Shown in pieces: positions 54,813 through 64,000 of a stretch of DNA of 64,000 bases. How positions within the stretch are numbered: the stretch's first letter is position 1; the number at the start of each line of letters is the position of its first letter. Where the stretch lies: positions 124,001 through 188,000 of the forward strand of contig QVIN01000006.1 in assembly GCA_003416985.1 (NCBI GenBank), given 5' to 3'. The stretch comes from Duganella sp. BJB480 (GTDB lineage: Bacteria; Pseudomonadota; Gammaproteobacteria; Burkholderiales; Burkholderiaceae_D). The position numbers and the translations under genes are program-made. The notes beneath the pieces were generated by a model that ran no database searches, had not been told where the DNA came from, and was given only the letters and a program-made list of their open reading frames with translations.

Positions 54813-57443
54813 ATGACTAAGCCGGTATTTAAGAAAAAACTACTACCTAACCTGATCGCGCTGGCGTTGAGCGGCGGCCTGGCGCCGCATCTGTACGCGG
54901 CCGATCCGGCTACGGCCGAAGCGGCACAGTCCAGCGACGCTGTACCGGCTGGTGAAACCGCAACCGTTGAAGTGCGCGGCATCCGCGAACGCCTCAAGCG
55001 CAACCTGGCCGAGAAGCGCGACTCCGGCAACGTGATCGACACCGTCACCGCCGAGGAAGTGGGCAAGTTCCCCGACAAGAACGTGGCCGATTCGTTGCAG
55101 CGCGTGCCGGGCATCTCCGTGGACCGCACCTGGGGCGAGGGGCGCGACATCTTCGTGCGCGGCACCGACAAGAACCTGAACCTGACGCAGTTGAACGGCC
55201 AGGCCGTGGCCTCCGGCTACTGGTGGAAGAACGATTCGCAGAGCCGTGGCTTCAACTACGACATCCTCGCATCGGAGCTGGTGGGCAGCATCGACGTGTA
55301 CAAAAGCCCGTCGGCGGACCTGGACGAGGGCAGCATCGGCGGCCTGGTGATCGTCAAGACCCGCAAGCCGTTCCAACTGAAGCCGCTGGTGGCGCAGGTG
55401 TCGGTCGAGGAGACCTACAGCAAGCTGCCGAAGAAAACCGATCCGCAGGTCTCCGGCCTGCTGAGCTGGACCAACGAGCAGAAGACCTTCGGCGCGCTGG
55501 TCGCCATCAGCCGCCAGCAGCGCACCATGCGCCGCGACGGTCTGGAAAACTTCACCGACTCGACCAAGTACAACATCGTCGACCAGAACGGCGCCGTCAC
55601 GCCGGGCGCGTATGCGTCGTGGGGCGGCGGCTCGGCCATCTTCCGCCAGGACCGCAAGCGCACCACCGGCGACATCACCCTGCAGGCCCGCCCGAACGCG
55701 AACTCCGACATCTCGCTGAACTACATGAACTCGGATATGAGCATGGACAACAGCAACCAGAACTACCTGTGGGAAGCGGGCGGCCTGGCGGATGCGAAGG
55801 GTAATATCGCCGTCACCAATCCGAAGTTCATCACCACCTCCGACGGCACCAAGGCGCTGGTCGGCGGCACGGTCGGCCCGACGGGCGGCGTGTCGTTCGA
55901 GCCTATCTTCCGCCAGTCCTACGTGAAATCGGAAGTGCTGGACCTGGAAGGCACCTACGACGCCGACAACTGGAAATTCCACGGACAGGCCGGCACCACC
56001 AAGGGTTCGGGCGGCAGCGACCATGACCGCAACTTCTGGTTCGTCGGGAATACCCGCACCACCTTCAACATCGCGCCGGACACCTATGAGGTCAAGTACC
56101 AGGACATCAATCCGCTCGACCCGAGCAAGTTGACGCTGCAAAGCTCGCGCGACTGGATCCGCCGCATGGAGACCAAGGAGAACTACGCGCAGGGCGACCT
56201 GACGCTGGACCTGAACAACGGCTTCTTCAAGTCGGTCAAGGTCGGCGCCAAGTTCCGCGACACCACGGTGCAGAACCATCGCACCATCGGTACCGATGGT
56301 CCTGGCAATCCTGGCTGGCAGTCGTTCTCGCTGGCGGACCTGTCGACCGGCGCCTCGCCGCTGTTGAGCCAAAAGGCCGCCAATCCCGGTTCGCTGACCC
56401 AGTATGCGTGGGTGGACGATGGTCTGGCCTATTCCAAGGGCTTCCCGATGTACGACAAGGGCATGGTCTACGCGGAAGCCAAGGGCGAGTACTACAAGAT
56501 CAAGGAAAAGATCTACGCGACTTACGCCCGTGCGGACTTCGCCACCGGTGGATGGCGTGGCGACTTCGGTGCGCGTATCGTCAAGACCGACCAGACCTCC
56601 GAGGCGTACCAGGACCTGACAGGCTCGGGCAACTACACACTGGCCAACGTCAGCCGCAGCTACACCGACGTGCTGCCCAATCTGAACGCGGTCTACTCCG
56701 TCAACAAGGACCTGCTGGTGCGCGGCGCCATTGCGCGTGTGATGGCGCGTAACACCTACAGCGATTTGAGCGCCAGCACGGAAGTCAGCGGCACCACCAA
56801 CGCCGCCACCTCCGGCAATCCGTTGCTCAAGCCTTACCACGCCAACCAGGCGGAGATCGGCGCGGAGTGGTACTACGCCGACGCGTCGCTGCTGTCCGCC
56901 ACGCTGTTTGCGAAGAAGCTCGACACCTTCATCTACACGCAAACGACGCAGGAAAACGTGGCGGGCGTGATGCGGCCGGTCAGCCGTCCGTACAACGCCA
57001 ACAACGGCGAAACGGTCAACGGCCTGGAACTGCAATGGCAGCAGGCGTTCAGCAGCGGCTTCGGCGCCATCGTCAACTACACCTACACCGACGCCAAGAC
57101 TGGTGCCAATGCGGGCGGCGTGAAGTTGAACGTGGTGGGCAACTCGCGCAACCAGGCCAACATCACCGGCTTCTTCGAGAAGAACGGCTACAGTGCGCGG
57201 CTGTCGTACAACTACCGTTCCAAGGCCTACGGCGCGCTGGATGAAGGCGGCCAGGACGTGACCAGCGCCTACGGCCAGTGGGACGCTTCGGCAAGCTGGG
57301 ATATCACGCCGAAGATCAGCCTTTACCTCACGGCGGTGAACATCACCAATGAAGTCATCCGCACCAACACCACCGATGGTTTGCCGGTGGGCGTGTACGA
57401 AAATGGCGCGCGTTACAGCGTTGGCTTGAAAGCCAAGTTCTAA
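54813..57443 (+). CDS. TonB-dependent receptor (TIGR01782-like, carbohydrate type)
   Basis: An 876-residue outer-membrane receptor. The signal peptide ends near YAAD. The plug has VEVRGIRERLKRNLAEKRDS, EVGKFPDKNVADSLQRVPGI and GRDIFVRGTDKNLNLTQLNG, a pattern of the Xanthomonas/Caulobacter-type receptors that often serve plant or chitin glycans. The barrel ends in YSVGLKAKF. It lies 39 nt after the ABC ATPase with AAGGAGA as ribosome binding site, so outer- and inner-membrane uptake are probably co-expressed. It is a different subfamily from the next receptor. Confidence 0.93.
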   Translation: MTKPVFKKKLLPNLIALALSGGLAPHLYAADPATAEAAQSSDAVPAGETATVEVRGIRERLKRNLAEKRDSGNVIDTVTAEEVGKFPDKNVADSLQRVPGISVDRTWGEGRDIFVRGTDKNLNLTQLNGQAVASGYWWKNDSQSRGFNYDILASELVGSIDVYKSPSADLDEGSIGGLVIVKTRKPFQLKPLVAQVSVEETYSKLPKKTDPQVSGLLSWTNEQKTFGALVAISRQQRTMRRDGLENFTDSTKYNIVDQNGAVTPGAYASWGGGSAIFRQDRKRTTGDITLQARPNANSDISLNYMNSDMSMDNSNQNYLWEAGGLADAKGNIAVTNPKFITTSDGTKALVGGTVGPTGGVSFEPIFRQSYVKSEVLDLEGTYDADNWKFHGQAGTTKGSGGSDHDRNFWFVGNTRTTFNIAPDTYEVKYQDINPLDPSKLTLQSSRDWIRRMETKENYAQGDLTLDLNNGFFKSVKVGAKFRDTTVQNHRTIGTDGPGNPGWQSFSLADLSTGASPLLSQKAANPGSLTQYAWVDDGLAYSKGFPMYDKGMVYAEAKGEYYKIKEKIYATYARADFATGGWRGDFGARIVKTDQTSEAYQDLTGSGNYTLANVSRSYTDVLPNLNAVYSVNKDLLVRGAIARVMARNTYSDLSASTEVSGTTNAATSGNPLLKPYHANQAEIGAEWYYADASLLSATLFAKKLDTFIYTQTTQENVAGVMRPVSRPYNANNGETVNGLELQWQQAFSSGFGAIVNYTYTDAKTGANAGGVKLNVVGNSRNQANITGFFEKNGYSARLSYNYRSKAYGALDEGGQDVTSAYGQWDASASWDITPKISLYLTAVNITNEVIRTNTTDGLPVGVYENGARYSVGLKAKF

Positions 57444-57503
57444 AAAAGCTGGGCGCGCCGTCGCGCCGATGGCGGGACAAATATCGATTTGATCGGGAGA
57501 GCA

Positions 57504-60182
57504 ATGATGTCGCATCAGAGTGCCAAGAAAAAGTTAATGAGTCTCGCCATCGGCAGCGCTTGCGCTGTCATGGCCGGCGCGGCGGGCGCCCAGCAACAGG
57601 AGGCCGATGCTTCGGCCATCGCCACCAAGGACCAGGTGGCGGAGGTCAAGGTGACGGCGACGCGCCATTCCACGTCGCTGCTCAAGACGCCGGTGGCGGT
57701 AACGGCGGTGACGCAGGAAGCGCTTAGCCGCGACGGCATCACCGACGTGCGCGGCTTGAGCGGCCAGATCCCCAACCTGCAATTGGGGACGTCGAACGAC
57801 GGCAGCGGCGGCGTGCAGATCGCCATCCGTGGCGTGAGCAGTTCCGACTTCACGGAGATCGGCAACCCGGCGGTCGGCCTGCACGTGGCGGGCCTGTATC
57901 AGCCGCGCCCACAGGCCGCGCTGGCGCTGATGTTCGACCTGGACCAGGTCGAGGTGCTGCGTGGTCCGCAGGGGACGCTGTTCGGCCGTAACTCGACCGG
58001 GGGCAGCATCAACATCATCCCGGCCAAGCCGGAATTCGGCAGCAGCTATGGCACCGTCGAGGCGGACGTTGGCACCTATCGCGGACGCCAGGTATCGGCG
58101 GTGCAGAACATCCCGGTCAGCGACAATTTCGCGCTGCGCGTCACGGCCATGAAGATCAAGCGTGACGGCTACATCAACCAGCAGCAGGACTTCTACGCCG
58201 CGAACTTCCCTGCGCTGGGCATCGTGCCCTCGCGCGATGCGGCGGGCAACATCATTCCCGACGTCGATCAGCGCTTCAACAAGAAGGTCGGCGCCGACAA
58301 GTACTACACCAACAAGGACGAATATGCGGCGCGCCTGCAGGCTCGCTGGAAGATCCGGCCGGACCTGGACTGGCGCCTGACCTACGAGAAGTACCAGAAC
58401 AACGGCGCCGGCGACTTGCCGATCAAGGACTGCGAGCAGGCGGCCGGCACGCCGTACGCCTGCACCGGCGGCCAATGGGACGTGAAGGTCAACGTGCCCG
58501 GCGTGATGGACATGACCATCGACACCGTGCGCAGCGGCCTGGTATGGGACCTGAATCCGTCCACCACCATCGAATACAACGCCTCGTGGTCTAGCCAGAA
58601 GCGGCGCGAGATCCAGGACAGCGACAGCGGCTACCAGCCTATCGAAAGCGAGTTGGCCACGCGCCCCGGTACGTCGCCGTTCAACGACTACGCCACCTAC
58701 ACCACGGCGTCGAAGTACGTCTCCACGGTCCACGAGCTGCAACTGCGCGGCAAGTACGACCGCCTGCGCTACGTGGCGGGCCTGTTCTGGATGCACGAGA
58801 AGAACAGCATCGACTACGCGCAGGACTACCTGGGGGCGTCGTGGGGCACGTATGGCTTCCCGGCCGAGTCCTACTTCTATCACCAGGCCGACCGCCAGTC
58901 CGATTCCAAGGCCATCTTCGCGCAGGCCGACTGGGAATTCGCGCCGACCTGGAACCTGACCGTGGGCGGCCGCATGACGCGTGACACCCGCAAGGATGTC
59001 GGCGGCCAGTATTGGGACACCGCGTTCTCGGACGACCCGGCGATCTACTTCAAGGGCCTGCACAACCCCGGCACGCCGGGTACGCCGGGCTTCGTGCCGT
59101 TCAACAGCTCGGACCTGAAGCCGGGCATGGGCGGCTACTACGGCGCGGGAGGCTTCGATTCGTCCATCCATCCGGTGATAAGCGACGATTCGGACGCATG
59201 GAAGAAATTCACCTGGCGCCTGGGCCTGAGCCGCCAACTGACGCCGCGCGACCTGGTCTACACCTCGCTGTCGACCGGCTACAAGGCCGGTGGCTTCAGC
59301 GACAAGGAGGATATCTGCCGCACCGGCTTGAACGGCAACTGCGCCGGCATGACGCCGGGACCGCACTACACCAACATGCCGTGGAATCCCGAGACGCTGA
59401 CCAACTTCGAGCTGGGTTACAAGGGCCGCCTGTTGAACAACAAGCTGACCTTCTCGGCCACCGCGTTCTACAGCCGTTACAAGGACATGCAGCTGACCGG
59501 CGGCGTCACGGTCGGAAAGATCATTCCGAAGATACCGTGCACCGCCACCAATCCATACTGCGACAGCGTGGTCATTTACGGCACGCAGAACGCGGCGCAG
59601 GCTAACATCTCCGGCCTGGAGATCGAAGGTGAGTACAAGCCTTGGCCAGGTTCGCACATCGGCTATTCGTACTCGCACCTGAAGGCGGTCATCAAGTCCT
59701 ATCCAACCTACAGCGAGGACAGCTCGATCAGCTGTAATATCCGCGACAAGTACGGCGCGCCGCCTTGCGTGGCGTATGAAGGCACGGACCCTCTGTTCGC
59801 CGGCAAATTCCCGCTGAATATCGCGGGCAACCGCCTGCCGTATGCGCCCGCCAACACGTTGAACCTGAGCGCTTCGCAGGACTTCGCGATCGGCGATTAC
59901 ACGCTCACGCCATGGATCTCGGCGCGCTGGCAGGACAAGATGTACTTCTCGCTGCGGAATCTGGATAATCCACACATCTCCGACGCGCAGAAGGCCTACA
60001 CGACGGTCGATGCGGCGCTCAAGCTGGTTTCGCCGAGCGGCAAATGGCATCTGGAGGCATACGTGAAAAACTGGGGACAGACGCTGGCGAAGAACTATGC
60101 AAGCGTGGTCGATCCCGGCTACGTCACGGCGTCCTACAATGATCCGCGCGTCTACGGCATCCGCTTCGGCGCCACCTGGTAA
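57504..60182 (+). CDS. TonB-dependent receptor, paralogue of the one at 47292
   Basis: An 892-residue receptor beginning at the ATG-ATG pair 57504/57507 after GGGAGA; the TTG at 57489 is rejected because it precedes that site. The TonB-box-like EVKVTATRHSTSLLKTPVAV and VEVLRGPQGTLFGRNSTGG closely match the receptor encoded at 47292-49976. The barrel has Cys pairs (CEQAAGTPYAC, CTATNPYC) that could form extracellular disulfides. It ends in GIRFGATW. It sits between a carbohydrate-type receptor and a GH20 gene, so an N-acetylhexosaminide ligand is possible; this is inferred. Confidence 0.92.
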   Translation: MMSHQSAKKKLMSLAIGSACAVMAGAAGAQQQEADASAIATKDQVAEVKVTATRHSTSLLKTPVAVTAVTQEALSRDGITDVRGLSGQIPNLQLGTSNDGSGGVQIAIRGVSSSDFTEIGNPAVGLHVAGLYQPRPQAALALMFDLDQVEVLRGPQGTLFGRNSTGGSINIIPAKPEFGSSYGTVEADVGTYRGRQVSAVQNIPVSDNFALRVTAMKIKRDGYINQQQDFYAANFPALGIVPSRDAAGNIIPDVDQRFNKKVGADKYYTNKDEYAARLQARWKIRPDLDWRLTYEKYQNNGAGDLPIKDCEQAAGTPYACTGGQWDVKVNVPGVMDMTIDTVRSGLVWDLNPSTTIEYNASWSSQKRREIQDSDSGYQPIESELATRPGTSPFNDYATYTTASKYVSTVHELQLRGKYDRLRYVAGLFWMHEKNSIDYAQDYLGASWGTYGFPAESYFYHQADRQSDSKAIFAQADWEFAPTWNLTVGGRMTRDTRKDVGGQYWDTAFSDDPAIYFKGLHNPGTPGTPGFVPFNSSDLKPGMGGYYGAGGFDSSIHPVISDDSDAWKKFTWRLGLSRQLTPRDLVYTSLSTGYKAGGFSDKEDICRTGLNGNCAGMTPGPHYTNMPWNPETLTNFELGYKGRLLNNKLTFSATAFYSRYKDMQLTGGVTVGKIIPKIPCTATNPYCDSVVIYGTQNAAQANISGLEIEGEYKPWPGSHIGYSYSHLKAVIKSYPTYSEDSSISCNIRDKYGAPPCVAYEGTDPLFAGKFPLNIAGNRLPYAPANTLNLSASQDFAIGDYTLTPWISARWQDKMYFSLRNLDNPHISDAQKAYTTVDAALKLVSPSGKWHLEAYVKNWGQTLAKNYASVVDPGYVTASYNDPRVYGIRFGATW

Positions 60183-60197
60183 AAGAAAAGGAATCGA

Positions 60198-62777
60198 ATG
60201 CGTAAGCAGATCAAGTACAGTGGTTTCGTTTTGGCCTCATGGCTGATGGCGTCGATGGCTGGCGGCGCGGTCGCCGGAGTGGCGCCGGAAGCCAAGGCGG
60301 TGGCCTGGCAGGGGGCTCTGGCCGGCGTGGTGAGCGGCGCGCAGATCCGCTTGCGCTGGGAGCTGGTGCGCAATGTGTTCACGCCCGAAGCGCCGGGCGG
60401 CGGCACGCATGCGCGCCTGATTCTCACTAATCTGGGCCAGCAGCCCTTGCCGCCCAAGGGCTGGACGCTGTACTTCAACGTCATGGACGGCGTTGCGACG
60501 GGACCGCTGGAAGGCAACCTGCTGCTGGAGCAGGTCGCCGGCAATCTGTTCCGCATTCGGCCTGCGCCCGGCTTTGCCGGCGTGCCGGCAGGGCAGACGC
60601 TGAACATCGCCTACTACCATCCGGACCTGGTGATTAAACTGGCCAAGGCGCCGATCGGCCCTTACCTTGTTTATGACGCCGCCCCGGATGTCGGCCAGGC
60701 CATCGCGGACTACGAGCTGCTGCCGGTCACTCGCCCGGAGCAGCTGGACAAGGGCAGCAGCGGCGCCAAGCCGGTTGTCACGGTGCAGGACACCTATCGC
60801 CGCAACGCCAACGCCGACTGGATGCCGGCAGCCGCGCTGCCGCCGGTGTTCCCGACGCCGCAGCATCTGCAGACGGGCGGCGGCAGGTTGCGACTGGCGG
60901 CGCTGCCGGTCATCGTCGCACCGGCCGCACTGAAAACGGAAGCCGCGTTTGCGCGTTCGCTGTTCCCGGCCAACCTGCCCGCTGGCGGCGCCGGCTCGCC
61001 CGCACTGCGCCTGAGCGTGGCCCAGGTGCCCGGTTCCACCTCGCCGGAAGCCTACACGCTGACCATTAAGGCCGGCAGCGGCATCGACATCGTCGGCAAC
61101 AGCGCCGCCGGCGTCGCCTACGGCCTGCAATCGCTGCGCGACCTGCTGCCGCTGCCGGGCGCCGCCAGCATCGACCTGCCGGAGCTGACCATCACCGACG
61201 CACCGCGTTTCGAATATCGCGGCTTCCAGCTGGACGTGGGCCGCAACTTCCACACCAAGCAGACCGTGTTCAAGCTGCTGGACCTGATGGCGCGCTACAA
61301 GCTCAATAAATTCCACTTCCACCTGACCGAGGACGAGGGCTGGCGCCTGGAGATCGCCGGCCTGCCCGAACTGACCAGTATCGGCGCGGTGCGCGGCCAC
61401 AGCGCCAAGCCAGGCGTGCGCCTGCAACCGGCCTACGGCTCCGGCCCCGATCCGTCCGACGCCAGCGGCAGCGGCTACTACACCCGCGCCGACTACATCG
61501 AGATCCTGCGCTACGCCGCCGCGCGCCACATCGACGTGATCCCCGAGATCGAGATGCCTGGCCACGCCCGCGCCGCCGTCAAGGCGATGGAAGCGCGCTA
61601 CCTGCGCCTGAAAGCCGCAGGCAAGGCGGATGCCGCCAAGTACCTGCTCAACGACCCGGCCGACAAATCGGTCTACAAATCGGCACAGCTGTACAACGAC
61701 CACGTGATCAACCCAGGTCTGGAGTCCAGCTTCACCTTCATCGACCACGTCATCGGGCAGGTCGCGGACATGTACAAGGAGGCCGGCGTGCCGCTGCACA
61801 CCATCCACGTCGGCGGCGACGAGCTGCCCGGCGGCGCATGGGAGCAGTCGCCAGCCAGCCGCGCGGTCATGCAGAAGAAAAAGCTGGAGAGCACCGCCGA
61901 ACTGTGGGACTACTTCTATGACCGCGTCGACGCCATCCTGCGCAAGCGCGGGCTGTACGCCTCCGGCTGGGAAGAGTTGGCGGCACGCGGCACCAAGCTG
62001 AACGGGGAACACAAGCTGATACCGAATCCGCACTTCACGCAGCGCGGCTTCAGCGCCTACGTCTGGAACAACACCGAGGGTGCCGAGGACTTCGCCTACC
62101 GCCTGGCCAACGCCGGCTACGACATCGTGCTGGCCCCCGTGACCAAGATGTACATGGACATGGCCTACAACGCCAACCCTGACGAACCGGGCGTGAACTG
62201 GGGCGACTATGTGGAACTCGACACGGTCTACGACTTCATCCCGCTGGACTACCTGAAGAACGCCAATCCGCCGCTGGCCGGAAAGGACCGGCTGACCGAC
62301 TACGGCAAGCGCCGCATACGCGGGCTGGAAGCGACGCTGTTCACCGAGACCGTACGTACTCCCGAGCGTATCGACTACCTCGTCATGCCACGCCTGCTGG
62401 CGATGGCCGAACGCTCCTGGGCGCCCGATCCCGCTTGGGCCACGGAGACCGACGCCGCCAAGGCCGCCGCGCTGCACCGCACCGCGTGGTCCGGCTTCGT
62501 CAACACGCTGAGCCAGCGTGTGCTGCCGCGCCTCGACCTGGAGCACACCGGCGTCGATTACCGCATCGCGCCGCCGGGTTTGATGCTGGACGGCGGCAAG
62601 GTGCTGGTCAATCACGTCCTGCCGGGCATCGCCATGCGCTACACCAGCGACGGCGGCGAGCCGAATACCAATAGCAAACCAGTGAGCGGGCCGATATCGG
62701 ACAAGGGTTCGATCAAAGTGGCGGCTTTCGACCGCAACGGCAGGATGGGCAAGGTGTCGCGCATCGACAACCCTTGA
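60198..62777 (+). CDS. Glycoside hydrolase family 20 beta-N-acetylhexosaminidase
   Basis: An 859-residue secreted or periplasmic hexosaminidase. After the signal peptide (about residues 1-27) comes a CHB/HEX carbohydrate-binding domain (about 35-180; ARLILTNLGQQPLPPKGWTLYF), a GH20 N-terminal domain, and the catalytic barrel from about 345 (FEYRGFQLDVGRNFH, KFHFHLTEDEGWRLEI, EIEMPGHARAA). The catalytic Asp-Glu pair is D541/E542 in HVGGDELPGG. The C-terminal CHB_HEX_C-like part follows. It would release terminal GlcNAc or GalNAc from oligosaccharides. It starts 15 nt after the receptor stop, with an AAAAGGAA-type ribosome binding site. Confidence 0.94.
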   Translation: MRKQIKYSGFVLASWLMASMAGGAVAGVAPEAKAVAWQGALAGVVSGAQIRLRWELVRNVFTPEAPGGGTHARLILTNLGQQPLPPKGWTLYFNVMDGVATGPLEGNLLLEQVAGNLFRIRPAPGFAGVPAGQTLNIAYYHPDLVIKLAKAPIGPYLVYDAAPDVGQAIADYELLPVTRPEQLDKGSSGAKPVVTVQDTYRRNANADWMPAAALPPVFPTPQHLQTGGGRLRLAALPVIVAPAALKTEAAFARSLFPANLPAGGAGSPALRLSVAQVPGSTSPEAYTLTIKAGSGIDIVGNSAAGVAYGLQSLRDLLPLPGAASIDLPELTITDAPRFEYRGFQLDVGRNFHTKQTVFKLLDLMARYKLNKFHFHLTEDEGWRLEIAGLPELTSIGAVRGHSAKPGVRLQPAYGSGPDPSDASGSGYYTRADYIEILRYAAARHIDVIPEIEMPGHARAAVKAMEARYLRLKAAGKADAAKYLLNDPADKSVYKSAQLYNDHVINPGLESSFTFIDHVIGQVADMYKEAGVPLHTIHVGGDELPGGAWEQSPASRAVMQKKKLESTAELWDYFYDRVDAILRKRGLYASGWEELAARGTKLNGEHKLIPNPHFTQRGFSAYVWNNTEGAEDFAYRLANAGYDIVLAPVTKMYMDMAYNANPDEPGVNWGDYVELDTVYDFIPLDYLKNANPPLAGKDRLTDYGKRRIRGLEATLFTETVRTPERIDYLVMPRLLAMAERSWAPDPAWATETDAAKAAALHRTAWSGFVNTLSQRVLPRLDLEHTGVDYRIAPPGLMLDGGKVLVNHVLPGIAMRYTSDGGEPNTNSKPVSGPISDKGSIKVAAFDRNGRMGKVSRIDNP

Positions 62778-62832
62778 ACGGGCTGCGCGCACGCCGGGCA
62801 TACCAATTAGTCCCGGCGGCTATCTTCTCCGT

Positions 62833-62838
62833 TATAAT
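62833..62838 (+). promoter_or_regulatory. Consensus -10 box before the second binding-protein gene
   Basis: TATAAT (62833-62838) lies 28 nt before the GTG start at 62867. No good -35 hexamer is at 16-18 bp upstream. An imperfect GCCGGG/CCCGGC hairpin without T-run (62793-62817) precedes it. Confidence 0.45.
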
Positions 62839-62866
62839 CGTGGCACTGTTTAGTTCGGGATAACGA

Positions 62867-64000
62867 GTGATAGCGTCGATAGAAAAAGTGGCCTTGCCGA
62901 GGTTCGACTGGTTACGCTTTCGTTCGACCGCCCGCCGCGCCACGCCGGCGCGGGCGTGGTCCTTCGGCCTGCTGGCCGCGGCCTGCGCCTTCAACTGCGG
63001 CGCGCTGAATATCGCCCATGCCGCGCAACAGCCCCAGTCCGCACCAGTGGGCGCTGGCGCGCCTGCCGCCTCCCTCAACACGCTACAGGTGCTGCACTGG
63101 TGGACGTCCAGCAGCGAACGCAAGGCAGCCAACGCGCTGGCCGCGCGCATGGCCGACGAAGGCCTCGAATGGAAGGACGCCGCCATCCCCGGTGGCGCAG
63201 GCCTCGGGGCCGGCAAGGTGCTCAAGAGCCGCGTGCTGGCTGGCGACGCGCCGGAAGTCACGCAGATCATCGGCGTCTCCGTCGCGGAGTGGGCGGAACT
63301 GGGCCTGCTGCTGGAGATTGACAACGTCGCCAGTGCCGGCAACTGGAACGGCTTCCTGTTCCCCACCATCCAGGCGCTGATCCAGCACCGCAAGCACGTC
63401 GTCGCCGCGCCACTCGGGATCCACCGCGTCAATACGCTGTACTACAACCGCGCGCTGTTCGCGCAACTCAAATTGTCGCCGCCGCAGACCTGGGACGAGT
63501 TCCAGAGCGCCGCGCTCAAGTTCAAGGCCGCCGGCATCATGCCGCTGGCGCAGAGCAGCGAATCCTGGCAGGTGGCCGCGCTGTTCGAGAACCTGGTGCT
63601 GGCCGAGAGCGGGCCTGAGTTCTACCGCGAGCTGTTCGTGCGCCGCAATCCGGCCGCCGCCGCAGACCGCCGCACCGCCGAGGCGCTGGAGCGGCTGCGC
63701 GTCGTCAAGGGTTGGATCAGCGGCCAGCTGGACGAGCGTCCGTGGCCGGAAGTGGTGCGCCAGTTCGCGCGGCGCGAGGCGGCGATGATGATCATGGGCG
63801 ACTGGGCCAAGCCGGAGCTGGCCGAACGCGGCATGGCGCTGGACGAGGACTACGCCTGTGGCACCGCCCCCGGCACCGCCAAGTACCACCTGTACAGCGT
63901 CGACACGCTGACCATGTTCGCCGGCGACTACCGCCACATGCAATCGCAGGAGAAGATGGCGCGGCTGCTGGTGTCGCCGCAGGTACAGGCGGAATACAAC
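62867..64000 (+). CDS. Sugar ABC transporter substrate-binding protein 2 (3' end outside the window)
   Basis: The frame is open from GTG 62867 to the window end (378 residues) and has no stop, so the gene is cut by the edge. GGGA lies 6 nt before the GTG. An unusually long basic N-terminus (about 35 residues with RFRSTARRATPARA) precedes the hydrophobic signal (WSFGLLAAACAF) and cleavage near AHAA. The mature part is a CUT1-type binding protein: LQVLHWWTSSSERKAANALA, GLGAGKVLKSRVLAGDAPEV, LYYNRALFAQLKLSPPQTWDE, and MIMGDWAKPELAERGM. It is distinct from the binding protein at 50461 and presumably begins another importer operon. Its own promoter separates it from the GH20 gene. Confidence 0.87.
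   Translation, partial: MIASIEKVALPRFDWLRFRSTARRATPARAWSFGLLAAACAFNCGALNIAHAAQQPQSAPVGAGAPAASLNTLQVLHWWTSSSERKAANALAARMADEGLEWKDAAIPGGAGLGAGKVLKSRVLAGDAPEVTQIIGVSVAEWAELGLLLEIDNVASAGNWNGFLFPTIQALIQHRKHVVAAPLGIHRVNTLYYNRALFAQLKLSPPQTWDEFQSAALKFKAAGIMPLAQSSESWQVAALFENLVLAESGPEFYRELFVRRNPAAAADRRTAEALERLRVVKGWISGQLDERPWPEVVRQFARREAAMMIMGDWAKPELAERGMALDEDYACGTAPGTAKYHLYSVDTLTMFAGDYRHMQSQEKMARLLVSPQVQAEYN

Noticed and set aside
57452..57467. GGCGCG/CGCGCC hairpin after the TonB receptor gene as a terminator
   Set aside because: No T-run follows, and the next receptor gene lies close by on the same strand; it may only be GC-rich spacer.
57534..62801. Very long minus-strand frames (838 and 854 residues) opposite the TonB receptor and GH20 genes
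   Set aside because: Their composition is the Arg/Val/Ala/His-rich type of antisense shadows, and the opposite strand carries complete, motif-rich genes.
62848..62868. GTTTAG half-site downstream of the TATAAT box as a fourth copy of the mannan operator
   Set aside because: The second arm at the required N9 distance is ACGAGT, which does not match CTAAAC, and no GTTTGACC element follows.

Overview
The window is a GC-rich, densely coded bacterial chromosome segment with short gaps and many ATGA stop/start overlaps. Gene content points to a betaproteobacterium of the Oxalobacteraceae type (Massilia/Duganella/Janthinobacterium-like): pnp, a three-subunit Sec-containing formate dehydrogenase with its own selAB-selC, many TonB-dependent receptors, LacI-controlled glycan loci and a B3-type metallo-beta-lactamase. 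This placement is inferred from protein character, not from a database search. No insertion sequence, phage gene or CRISPR array was found.

Left part (1-10.1 kb): the end of pnp and its terminator, two tandem DUF29 genes, then a six-gene, nearly fully translationally coupled operon (2332-9606). It encodes a MoxR-type AAA+ ATPase, an unknown protein, a protein joining an HEIGHH metalloprotease-like motif to a VWA domain, a second unknown protein, a CapK/phenylacetate-CoA-ligase-like adenylate-forming enzyme and a NadR-like NMN adenylyltransferase/kinase. A third DUF29 gene follows. This is the best candidate for an undescribed system.

10.1-24.1 kb: a cytochrome c/beta-propeller dehydrogenase and a chemotaxis receptor on the minus strand, a B3 metallo-beta-lactamase coupled to an alpha/beta hydrolase, then a complete selenocysteine island on the minus strand: fdoG (in-frame UGA and SECIS hairpin), fdoH, fdoI, fdhE, selA, selB and selC. 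The tRNA lies only 6 nt after selB, and the end of the convergent hydrolase gene runs into it.

24.3-30.4 kb: an NTF2-like secreted protein, a LytS/LytTR-type two-component pair, and a TonB receptor plus histidine-acid (MINPP-like) phytase operon preceded by a Pho-box-like direct repeat.

30.4-50 kb: an acetylated galactoglucomannan utilisation locus. A LacI regulator, a mannose-isomerase-like AGE enzyme and a fructokinase run leftwards. A FucP-type hexose transporter, GH3, GH5, GH27 and a 1707-residue LamG-GH2-SGNH-CE2 fusion run rightwards. After lrgAB and a LysR gene, a TonB receptor appears to belong to the same regulon: three divergent promoters (LacI gene, transporter operon, this receptor) share a composite signature, GTTTAGTRA-N6-MTAAAC followed 21-22 bp later by GTTTGACC.

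50.4-64 kb: a sugar ABC importer (binding protein, attenuator-like terminator, two permeases, ATPase), two TonB receptors, a GH20 hexosaminidase and the start of a second sugar-binding protein that runs off the window. This looks like an N-acetylhexosaminide (chitooligosaccharide or glycan) uptake locus.
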